The translations under genes and the position numbers were made by a program. A stretch of 7,742 nucleotides of DNA from NCBI GenBank assembly GCA_018818235.1, contig JAHISE010000026.1, positions 1 to 7,742 on the forward strand, given 5' to 3'. The notes beneath the pieces are model-generated. The model was not told where the DNA came from. It did no database searches and worked only from the letters and a program-made list of their open reading frames with translations. The stretch is from Patescibacteria group bacterium (GTDB lineage Bacteria; Patescibacteriota; Gracilibacteria; Peribacterales; Peribacteraceae). Positions 1-5,288 of the stretch are shown in pieces. Every line of letters begins with the position of its first letter. The first letter of the stretch is position 1.

Positions 1-263
1 AGTGGATCAGCAAAAGATTCCAAATGTCCGCTTGCTTCCCAAACCTTAGGATTCATCAAAATTGAACTATCGAGTCCAACAATGTCGGATCTTTTATGGA
101 CAAAAGTTTTCCACCATTCTTTCTTAACTCTGTTTTTAAGCTCAACTCCCAGTGGACCGTAGTCCCAAGTATTAGCAAGTCCTCCGTAAATATCGGATCC
201 GGGGAAGATGAAGCCTCGGCGTTTGCAGAGGGAGACGATGGTGTCTAATGATTGAGCTGGCAT
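1..263 (-). CDS. glyS: Glycyl-tRNA synthetase, N-terminal part (cut by window edge)
   Basis: Translating the minus strand from the ATG at 263-261 gives 87 residues with no stop before the window edge. The segments GFIFPGSDIYGG, GGLANTWDYGPLGVELKN and SSILMNPKVWEASGH are hallmarks of the N-terminal catalytic region of the dimeric, single-chain class II glycyl-tRNA synthetase, as opposed to the alpha2-beta2 GlyQ/GlyS enzyme. The enzyme attaches glycine to tRNA-Gly in the cytosol using ATP. The rest of the gene lies outside the window. The start is fixed by the family's usual N-terminus (about 17 residues before the GF(I/V)FP motif) and by a TATAAT hexamer six bases upstream. No Shine-Dalgarno is present; the bases before ATG are CCCCTC. 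Transcribed divergently from the PrsW-like gene. Confidence 0.95.
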   Translation of the reverse strand, partial: MPAQSLDTIVSLCKRRGFIFPGSDIYGGLANTWDYGPLGVELKNRVKKEWWKTFVHKRSDIVGLDSSILMNPKVWEASGHLESFADP

Positions 264-269
264 GAGGGG

Positions 270-275
270 ATTATA
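270..275 (-). promoter_or_regulatory. -10 element of glyS, leaderless geometry
   Basis: On the minus strand this is a perfect TATAAT, with exactly six bases between it and the glyS ATG. With a standard sigma-70-type -10 the transcript would begin at the A of the start codon, giving a leaderless message. The -35 is poor: TTTTTA (293-298) at 17-bp spacing. The hexamer and spacing are visible; the transcription start is inferred. Confidence 0.6.
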
Positions 276-295
276 GAGATATTATGTGAAGTTAA

Positions 296-433
296 AAATC
301 CCAAATAACAAGTAAACAAAAATCAAACAAATTCCAAAAATTTAAATAACAAATATACAAAGCAGCATTTTTGGAATTTGATACTTGTAGTTTGTGTCTT
401 GCTTGTTTTTTGACCCCTTGGGATTTGGGATTT
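296..433. repeat. AT-rich foldback between glyS and the PrsW-like gene
   Basis: Two perfect inverted pairs nest here: AAATCCCAAAT (296-306) with ATTTGGGATTT (423-433), and CAAATTCCAAAAAT (328-341) with ATTTTTGGAATTTG (367-380). The left half reads as degenerate 7-8 nt units of the form AAATnnC (AAATCCC, AAATAAC, AAATTCC, AAATAAC). It lies between two divergent promoters, so it is not a terminator for either gene. No open reading frame of note is here; a 61-codon minus-strand frame over it is just low-complexity sequence. Confidence 0.75.
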
Positions 434-503
434 CCAATTACACGATTGAATTTATGTTTAATTAGAGAATAACTCAAGGCTTCCTTAAATATTGGTTTTA
501 TGC

Positions 504-509
504 TATAAT
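504..509 (+). promoter_or_regulatory. Extended -10 promoter of the PrsW-like gene
   Basis: TATAAT preceded by TGC gives a perfect extended -10 (TGnTATAAT, 501-509). This type can work without a good -35; the hexamer at 17 bp is TTCCTT (481-486), which is weak. Predicted start of transcription is about 516, giving a leader of about 31 nt that contains no Shine-Dalgarno. Confidence 0.6.
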
Positions 510-546
510 ATAACCAAATACCAACATTAACTTTATTAGCTAAATA

Positions 547-2223
547 ATGCGAAATTTCCTTTATTTACCGGCTGCAGTTTGTGCATTGGCATTTCCTATG
601 GGAGTAGAGGCGGCAGAAGAGGCGAAAGAAACGATATTTGGAATGAACGACAGAATGCTTATAATATTGGGTTTAATTGCATTTGGAACCTTTATTGGCT
701 GTATTCTGGCTAAGTTTTGGCTTGGAATCTGTAATCACGTTCTTATCGATCACGAATCCATTTCTTCAATTCAAAAACGACGTCCTTATTTTCCACGGTC
801 GCAAATGATTATCGGAACAATGATTGCGACAGGTGCGTTGTTTGTATTGTCACTTAAAGTGCTCAAAGGAGTTGCTCCGTTCAATGGAATGGAAAGTTCC
901 CGCTTACTTATGGGATTTCTGGTTATAGGAGCTTTGGCAATATTTGCACAATACAGATGGAAAAAAACCCGTGATTATGTTTTTGCAGCTTTAATCGGAA
1001 CCGGTTTGTCATTTGGATTGATGGGTCTAGCTCGTGCAATGCTTACGGTAGGAACTAAAAATGATCCATTTATTATGGCACTTGGAATCGTATGTGTAAT
1101 AGTCCTCTGGAGGTTCTTGTTCGGTCCTTGGTCATCGCAAGTTAAAGCGACGGTTCTTGGAACATTTATCTTATGGGTTGGAGTACATGTAGTTTTCAAA
1201 GAACCCGCAGATGAACGCATTGCTCATTTAATTGCAGCAGCAGTTGCACTAGTTCCTGCAATGGTTTGGTGTTGGTTTTTTCTTGAATATCACAAGCAGC
1301 ATAAGAGTTTGATACTTTTGATGTTCTTTGCAGGAATGCTTTCCACTGCTCCGATTCTTTTTTACGATGCTGTGGTGCGCAGAGGAATTGAATTTCAGTT
1401 CTTCCTTTTCCGCATAGTACCCGAAAACTTCAGTCGTGTTTCCAGTGCTTTTGTATCGGGAAACATAGTTACATCTTCTGGCGTCAAATCAACAGTAGTG
1501 GCGATGCTGATATCGTTTTTGATAGTTGGTCTTATTGAGGAGACCAGCAAGATGTGGGTGCTCAACAAGAGTGGCAGGACATTCTTTTCCAGCATAGATG
1601 ATGTTATTCAGATGGCAGTTATAGTCGCAATTGGATTTGCGTTTGCGGAAAATGTTCTTAATCCGAGTTATTTCCTCTCATTCGTTCGTGAATATCTGAC
1701 CGAAGCGAGTGAACCGCAATGGTGGGTGTTTTTGGGAAATGTTTCGGGCAGATCAATTCTAACCACAATGGTGCATATAGTTTCTTCCGGAGTTTTGGGT
1801 TACTTCTTGGGTCTTTCCATTTTCGCAACATCATATCTTAACGATGTGCACAAGAAGGGCGACTCTTCATTTTTTGCAGATCTTTCTTATTGGATATTCC
1901 GTCTTCCTCCAAAGCGAATGTTCCGTGTTCAGGTAATGGCTACAGGACTAATTATAGCTACGGTGTTACATGGAATGTTTAATTTTATGGTTACACTTCC
2001 GGACATGTTACCGGGTAATCCGGAAACTTTCGGAGATTTACTCAAGCTTGGATCAGGAAACTTTTTACATTACATACCGATTCTTCTTCTTCCTTCATTC
2101 CTTTACATAGTTGGAGGATTCTGGATATTTACTTTGCTTTTCTACAGACAGGAGAGCTTAAAGGAGAGGGGATTGCCTGTTGTTTCGGATACGTTTGTTA
2201 AGGAGAAGATGGTGAGGGCGTGA
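547..2223 (+). CDS. PrsW-family intramembrane metalloprotease, large form
   Basis: 558 residues, mostly hydrophobic, with roughly a dozen membrane segments (for example about 37-57, 87-106, 119-135, 176-193, 226-246, 253-274, 317-333, 353-372, 403-425, 463-482, 508-533). The C-terminal half carries the PrsW signature: EETSK (E331, E332, K335), GFAFAEN (E368, N369), H410 in a later helix, and HGMFN (H475, N479). These residues match the conserved Glu/His set proposed to hold the metal in this family. In Bacillus subtilis PrsW makes the first cut of the anti-sigma factor RsiW; the substrate here is unknown and no sigma/anti-sigma pair is in the window. Known PrsW proteins are much shorter (about 220 residues), so the first 300 residues, with a possible N-terminal signal segment (hydrophobic 4-18, then VEAA), are extra. 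Start: first ATG after the extended -10, with no ribosome binding site. It ends at TGA. Confidence 0.85.
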   Translation: MRNFLYLPAAVCALAFPMGVEAAEEAKETIFGMNDRMLIILGLIAFGTFIGCILAKFWLGICNHVLIDHESISSIQKRRPYFPRSQMIIGTMIATGALFVLSLKVLKGVAPFNGMESSRLLMGFLVIGALAIFAQYRWKKTRDYVFAALIGTGLSFGLMGLARAMLTVGTKNDPFIMALGIVCVIVLWRFLFGPWSSQVKATVLGTFILWVGVHVVFKEPADERIAHLIAAAVALVPAMVWCWFFLEYHKQHKSLILLMFFAGMLSTAPILFYDAVVRRGIEFQFFLFRIVPENFSRVSSAFVSGNIVTSSGVKSTVVAMLISFLIVGLIEETSKMWVLNKSGRTFFSSIDDVIQMAVIVAIGFAFAENVLNPSYFLSFVREYLTEASEPQWWVFLGNVSGRSILTTMVHIVSSGVLGYFLGLSIFATSYLNDVHKKGDSSFFADLSYWIFRLPPKRMFRVQVMATGLIIATVLHGMFNFMVTLPDMLPGNPETFGDLLKLGSGNFLHYIPILLLPSFLYIVGGFWIFTLLFYRQESLKERGLPVVSDTFVKEKMVRA

Positions 2224-2229
2224 GTAGAA

Positions 2230-2489
2230 AAATTCCAAATTCCAGAAACCAAATTCACAATGAAATTCTAAAAATCAATATTTTAAGATGCCAAAAAATA
2301 CTTATACCAATTAGCATTTAGAATGGTACTAATTTCGATGCTTCAATTGAAAGGAGCCAAGGTATAGGTTTTAATAGATGCTACGATATGTGATACTTTG
2401 AAATGTAATTAGTATGATTCTTCGGATCTTTGGTATTTAGGTATTTTTGATTTTCATTGTGAATTTGCGAATTTGCGAATTTGGAATTT
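2230..2489. repeat. 260-bp imperfect foldback filling the gap before the S41 gene
   Basis: The ends are AAATTCCAAATTC (2230-2242) and its exact complement GAATTTGGAATTT (2477-2489). Next inside, 2250-2265 pairs perfectly over 16 bp with 2452-2467 (CAAATTCACAATGAAA). Further inside, CATTT, AATTA and ATAC of 2304-2319 pair with AAATG, TAATT and GTAT of 2401-2415 around one bulge and one mismatch. The left tip has 7-nt AAATTCC units; the right tip has GAATTTGC, GAATTTGC, GAATTTG. No coding capacity or target-site duplication is visible. The rest of 2224-2553 shows only a weak TACAAT (2523-2528) that might be the -10 for the next gene. Confidence 0.8.
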
Positions 2490-2553
2490 AATCATTCTAT
2501 AGCTTTATCTGCAATCAGTCCCTACAATAACCCAGCTTCTTTCACCAATTCTT

Positions 2554-4236
2554 ATGATCTCACGAACTGCAATATATCGCTCAATTAGCTCTTTTGTGCT
2601 TACAATACTCATTTGTTCAATAACTTTACCCACTGTTGTTAGTGCAAAAGTCGTGGATAATCTTAAAGTAGGTGACGAGCAGGTGGTCAGCAGAGGTGAT
2701 TTTGTACGTGCAGCTGTTAAATCGTTCAATTTGACGGAGGGCAACGGAAGAATGAGCTTGCCGTATTTAAGGGTTCCAAAAATGCTTGTTCCATATGTTG
2801 AGGCTGCGCATGTAAGAGGAGCACTGAGTGTTTTTCCCAATGATCTTCAACTTGCGCGAGGGATAACTCGCGGACAGGCATTGTATATAGTCATGCGTTT
2901 ACAGAGCCTGAAAGGTGATGGAAAAGTAAATTATCAGGATGTAAAAGCAGGATCTTACGAAGCCGAAGCAGTTTCTGTTGCGGTCAGAAGAAAGTGGATG
3001 ACTCCGCAAAGCAATAATCAATTTGGAGTACGCAGAATGCTTAAAGGTGCGGAAGCAATTGAGCTTTTGCAAAGAGTTGCCGGAGAGCCGGTTACTCCAC
3101 CTCTGGTAACTCCTGCTGCTGCCAAAAAGATAACAACAACAAAAAAGGCTACTCCTACTTACACAATTAAAGTTAATGGTACGGGGCTTGGAAGTAGCAG
3201 CAAGAACATTCCAAAAATAGAGATTCTGGAAGCAATATGGAATTACATAATGGAATATTACATATATGAAGAGAAAATTGATCCTACGGAAGCTGCATAC
3301 AAAGTGGCTGAAGCAATGGTCCAATCACTTGACGATCCTTATAGTATTTATCTGCGTCCTGCGGGAATAAGCAGTTTGGAAACTCAGATACGTGGAACTG
3401 TTATGGGAATTGGTGCTCAGGTTGAACAGCGTAACGGTATCTTGACGATTGTATCTCCTTTGCGCTCTTCTCCCGCGGAACGAGCCGGTCTAAAGCCCAA
3501 TGATGAAATACTTAAGGCTGACGGAGTTGATCTTACGGATATGCCTTTTTTGGATGCGGTGAATCATGTGCGTGGACCAAAGGGGACAACAGTTGAGCTT
3601 ACAATCAGAAGGAGCGGAACCGAACTCAAAATAAAAGTAGTACGCGACGAGGTAAAAGTACCGGAGATAGAAATCACATGGCAGGGCAAGATTGCGTTGG
3701 TTAAGTTAATGCAATTCGGAAAGACAACGGAAAATGAACTCCGAGGAGCTTTGGAAGAAGTTCAATCACAAGGCCCATCGGGGGTGATTGTGGATTTGCG
3801 AAGTAATCCGGGTGGGCTTTTGCATGCTGCGAATCTTGTAATCAGCAACTTTGTGCCAAAAGGTACCAAAGTTGCAGAAATCATTTCGCGTGATGGAACA
3901 AGAACCGACGAAACAACCGATATGCCTACAATCAGATCCGATGTTCCCGTAGTGGTTCTGGTTAATGAGGGCTCGGCAAGTGCTTCCGAAATTGTTGCAG
4001 GAGCTCTTCAGGACTATGGTCGTGCAACGGTTGTCGGGACAAAGACATTCGGAAAGGGAACCGTTCAGCAAATTATCAGGTTCAATGATGAGTCCGGACT
4101 CAAGATTACAATCGCCGAATGGAAAACTCCCGATGGTCGCAAGATTGATGGAGTGGGTGTTAGACCTGATGTTGCTGTTGAATATAAGACGGAGAGGGAT
4201 GAGCAGATGTTGAAGGCTTTGGAGATATTGCGATAG
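2554..4236 (+). CDS. Secreted S41 (C-terminal processing) peptidase with SLH-like and PDZ domains
   Basis: 560 residues. Residues 1-31 form a signal peptide: basic start, hydrophobic 12-28, and VVSA before the likely cut. Residues about 44-178 contain SLH-like repeats (SRGDFVRAAVKSF, ITRGQALYIVMRL, LKGAEAIELLQRV), the type of module that binds cell-wall polymer or a surface layer. A Thr/Lys/Pro-rich linker covers about 181-203. The S41 N-terminal helices follow (about 220-275), then a PDZ domain (about 280-368; GIGAQVEQRNG, AERAGLKPNDEIL) and the protease core (about 376-545). The catalytic dyad is S476 in NEGSASASEI and K501 in FGKGTVQ, 25 residues apart as in Prc and CtpA, with Q505 at K+4. 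The likely role is processing or turnover of envelope proteins outside the membrane. The start ATG gives an intact signal peptide; no Shine-Dalgarno is visible. It stands alone, 330 bp from the gene before it. Confidence 0.92.
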   Translation: MISRTAIYRSISSFVLTILICSITLPTVVSAKVVDNLKVGDEQVVSRGDFVRAAVKSFNLTEGNGRMSLPYLRVPKMLVPYVEAAHVRGALSVFPNDLQLARGITRGQALYIVMRLQSLKGDGKVNYQDVKAGSYEAEAVSVAVRRKWMTPQSNNQFGVRRMLKGAEAIELLQRVAGEPVTPPLVTPAAAKKITTTKKATPTYTIKVNGTGLGSSSKNIPKIEILEAIWNYIMEYYIYEEKIDPTEAAYKVAEAMVQSLDDPYSIYLRPAGISSLETQIRGTVMGIGAQVEQRNGILTIVSPLRSSPAERAGLKPNDEILKADGVDLTDMPFLDAVNHVRGPKGTTVELTIRRSGTELKIKVVRDEVKVPEIEITWQGKIALVKLMQFGKTTENELRGALEEVQSQGPSGVIVDLRSNPGGLLHAANLVISNFVPKGTKVAEIISRDGTRTDETTDMPTIRSDVPVVVLVNEGSASASEIVAGALQDYGRATVVGTKTFGKGTVQQIIRFNDESGLKITIAEWKTPDGRKIDGVGVRPDVAVEYKTERDEQMLKALEILR

Positions 4237-4301
4237 GAGTTATTGTCGGAGTGTTTGGGGTCAATTGGATCAGATGTTTAGGCTGTGATAGAAATGTTGG
4301 G

Positions 4302-4333
4302 AGTCGCTGGTCACTAGTCGCTTGTCGCTAGTC
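4302..4333. repeat. Heptad array nGTCrCT, four and a half units
   Basis: Consecutive 7-nt units are AGTCGCT, GGTCACT, AGTCGCT and TGTCGCT, then a partial AGTC. It sits in the gap after the S41 gene and is followed by seven A's. The same word in reverse orientation (AGYGAC) recurs at 4768-4781 and 4811-4824, on the other side of the small gene. No hairpin with a T-run is present, so it is not an obvious terminator. Confidence 0.75.
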
Positions 4334-4355
4334 AAAAAAATCGAGTCTTGCTTTC

Positions 4356-4383
4356 GACATTTGACCTGTGACTTTCGATGTCA
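4356..4383. repeat. Second heptad array, GAC at 7-nt steps
   Basis: GAC, GAC, GAC and GAT occur at 4356, 4363, 4370 and 4377, an exact 7-nt spacing (units GACATTT, GACCTGT, GACTTTC, GATGTCA). Small inverted pairs overlie it: GTGAC (4368-4372) with GTCAC (4380-4384), and GACAT (4356-4360) with ATGTC (4378-4382). The unit differs from the array 22 bp upstream. Confidence 0.6.
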
Positions 4384-4415
4384 CCGCACATAACATTGAT
4401 TTCCTAAATAATAAG

Positions 4416-4421
4416 TATAAT
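4416..4421 (+). promoter_or_regulatory. -10 element for the small gene
   Basis: Perfect TATAAT in an AT-rich stretch. Transcription is predicted to begin near 4428, between the two candidate start codons (4425 and 4431). No convincing -35 lies at 16-18 bp; TTGATT (4396-4401) is only 14 bp away. It argues against the upstream in-frame ATG at 4368, which would precede the promoter. Confidence 0.45.
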
Positions 4422-4424
4422 AAT

Positions 4425-4670
4425 ATGCACATGACCGAATTACATGAAATTATAAAAGAAGCTTTGCTCGGAAACAGAATGCCCAAAAGAATTCCTCTTG
4501 AGGTTCGATTGCCTAGCTTAGAACAAACACGAACTATAGTTGAAGAATTATTTAAGCGTCGTGGGCCTGATGATGATCTTGAAGGAAAAGGTTGCAGAGT
4601 ACCGGCACCGAAGCCACTTCCGATGCTTGATTGTGGCGCTGCAAAGGTAATCCCAGTTGCAGAGGGTTAA
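4425..4670 (+). CDS. Small protein of unknown function (81 or 79 residues)
   Basis: I do not recognise this protein. From ATG 4425 it reads 81 residues; a second ATG two codons on (4431) gives 79 and fits better a message starting at about 4428. The first 45 residues are charged and probably helical (MTELHEIIKEALLGNRMPKR, then RTIVEELFKRR). A short acidic turn (GPDDDLEGKG) and a Pro-rich tail (VPAPKPLPML) with two Cys follow. No signal peptide or membrane segment is present. The frame also opens upstream to 4368, but that part reads through repeat sequence and precedes the TATAAT. It faces rpsU tail to tail and lies between inverted copies of the same heptad repeat. Coding status rests on open frame, promoter and plausible composition only. 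Confidence 0.55.
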   Translation: MHMTELHEIIKEALLGNRMPKRIPLEVRLPSLEQTRTIVEELFKRRGPDDDLEGKGCRVPAPKPLPMLDCGAAKVIPVAEG

Positions 4671-4703
4671 GACTTTTTGTTACATGTCAACAAAACTCAT
4701 GTC

Positions 4704-4761
4704 TTGCTTGCCACGGTCATTCGTAAATGACGTTGCTTGCCACAGTCACTCGCGAGTGACG
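4704..4761. repeat. Two tandem 29-bp palindromic repeats
   Basis: Copies at 4704-4732 and 4733-4761 both begin TTGCTTGCCAC and end TGACG, and differ at 5 of 29 positions. Each contains a hairpin: GTCATT-CGTA-AATGAC (4716-4731) in the first and the perfect palindrome GTCACTCGCGAGTGAC (4745-4760) in the second. In the second copy, flanking CCAC (4740-4743) and GTGG (4761-4764) lengthen the stem with one bulged A. One stem pair is T-A in the first copy and C-G in the second. A partial third copy (TGGCTTGCGACC) begins at 4762. They lie in the convergent gap between the small gene and rpsU and could mark transcript ends, but no T-run follows on either strand. Confidence 0.8.
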
Positions 4762-4781
4762 TGGCTTGCGACCAGTGACCA

Positions 4782-4811
4782 GCCTTCGCCTCCTGGCTAC
4801 GGCCGGCAGGC
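4782..4811. other. GC-rich bulged hairpin
   Basis: The sequence folds into a 10-bp stem with two left-side bulges: GCCT (4782-4785), bulge TC, GCC (4788-4790), bulge TCCT, GGC (4795-4797), loop TACG, then GCC, GGC and AGGC (4802-4811). It is flanked on both sides by AGYGAC heptads (4768-4781, 4811-4824). Its composition is far more GC-rich than the gaps elsewhere. It may be a structured RNA or a REP-like element; the function is unknown. Confidence 0.5.
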
Positions 4812-4824
4812 AAGTGACAAGCGA

Positions 4825-4859
4825 CCCACCTTCGTTCGCTGCGGCGAACTTCGGACGGG
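4825..4859. other. Second GC-rich hairpin
   Basis: The core stem GTTCGC (4834-4839) / GCGAAC (4844-4849) closes a TGCG loop. A symmetric internal loop TTC/TTC, then CC/GG (4829-4830, 4853-4854) and CCC/GGG (4825-4827, 4857-4859) extend it. No T-run follows in either direction, so it is not a textbook intrinsic terminator, although its place between converging genes would suit one. Confidence 0.5.
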
Positions 4860-4880
4860 CAGGCCAGTGACTCTCAAAAC

Positions 4881-5096
4881 CTACATATTCGAATAAAACT
4901 GCTTCTTCTTATTCTTCGCCCTATACTCCTCTCTTTTAATGGCTTTGTTTCGCGTATCGCGTTTTGTGTCTTTTTTCTTGAAGTTCTGACGTGCGCGCAA
5001 AAGCTTCATCAGACCGGTTTTTTGGACCTGTCTTTTAAATCGCTGCATCAAAGCATCATTTGATTCGGAGCCTTTGCGGTGTGCATAAATTGCCAT
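4881..5096 (-). CDS. rpsU: Small ribosomal subunit protein bS21
   Basis: 71 residues, very basic, within the normal bS21 size range. The N-terminal pattern RKGSESNDALMQRFKRQVQK and the following GLMKLLRARQNFKKK fit bS21 well; the tail is Lys/Arg-rich as expected. bS21 joins the 30S subunit late, near the anti-Shine-Dalgarno end of 16S rRNA, and helps initiation. The start at 5096 is the family start. There is no Shine-Dalgarno; the leader instead carries two copies of AACCTCCC (complement of 5105-5112 and 5124-5131). The gene is transcribed away from gyrB and ends at TAG 21 bp from the GC-rich hairpin block. Confidence 0.95.
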   Translation of the reverse strand: MAIYAHRKGSESNDALMQRFKRQVQKTGLMKLLRARQNFKKKDTKRDTRNKAIKREEYRAKNKKKQFYSNM

Positions 5097-5164
5097 GATT
5101 CTGGGGGAGGTTACGTGTTTTGTGGGAGGTTGGCAAGGGAATTGGGAGTAAATAATTAAGAATT

Positions 5165-5224
5165 AATAATGAATAATGGACATAATACTGACCAAGATAT
5201 CGTAATTATTCATTATTCATTATT
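5165..5224. repeat. AT-rich foldback with heptad units upstream of gyrB
   Basis: AATAATGAATAATG (5165-5178) is perfectly complementary to CATTATTCATTATT (5211-5224). The right arm is part of three tandem ATTATTC units (5205-5225) and the left arm of two AATAATG units, so this is a head-to-head pair of the same 7-nt repeat. It lies between the divergent rpsU and gyrB genes, ending about 25 bp before the gyrB promoter candidate. An in-frame ATG at 5169 lies inside it and is not the gyrB start. Confidence 0.8.
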
Positions 5225-5249
5225 CATTTTAATACTTCTATCCACCCCA

Positions 5250-5278
5250 TTGCATTGCCTTCATAAAATCAGTAGAAT
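5250..5278 (+). promoter_or_regulatory. Candidate gyrB promoter, near-leaderless
   Basis: TTGCAT (5250-5255) and TAGAAT (5273-5278) are separated by 17 bp. Transcription would start near 5285, about four bases before the gyrB ATG. A second possible -10, TAAAAT (5264-5269), has no -35 partner. No Shine-Dalgarno is present; CCTCC (5279-5283), resembling an anti-Shine-Dalgarno, lies before the start. Confidence 0.4.
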
Positions 5279-5288
5279 CCTCCAAGAT

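Noticed and set aside
264..546. Glycine riboswitch or T-box before glyS
   Set aside because: The -10 is six bases from the ATG, which leaves no leader, and no T-box or glycine aptamer motifs are visible.
2221..2226. UGA read as glycine (genetic code 25, as in Gracilibacteria)
   Set aside because: The PrsW-like frame is complete at this TGA, lacks internal TGA, and recognised genes need no UGA decoding.
2505..2840. 111-codon minus-strand frame opposite the S41 gene start
   Set aside because: Shadow of the S41 coding sequence, whose signal peptide and SLH-like residues are well supported.
4302..4345. Intrinsic terminator after the S41 gene
   Set aside because: The array is made of direct repeats without a GC stem, and it is followed by A's rather than T's on the plus strand.
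4368..4424. Upstream in-frame ATG for the small unknown gene
   Set aside because: It lies in the heptad array and before the TATAAT at 4416, so the likely message would not include it.
4704..4761. CRISPR-like palindromic repeats of 29 bp
   Set aside because: Only two copies, directly adjacent with no spacer, and no cas genes nearby.
4657..4896. 79-codon plus-strand frame across the convergent gap
   Set aside because: It reads through tandem palindromes and GC hairpins and overlaps the end of rpsU; composition is repeat-driven.
5169..5288. Upstream in-frame start that would add 40 residues to GyrB
   Set aside because: The extra residues come from an AT-rich foldback, do not resemble any GyrB N-terminus, and precede the candidate promoter.
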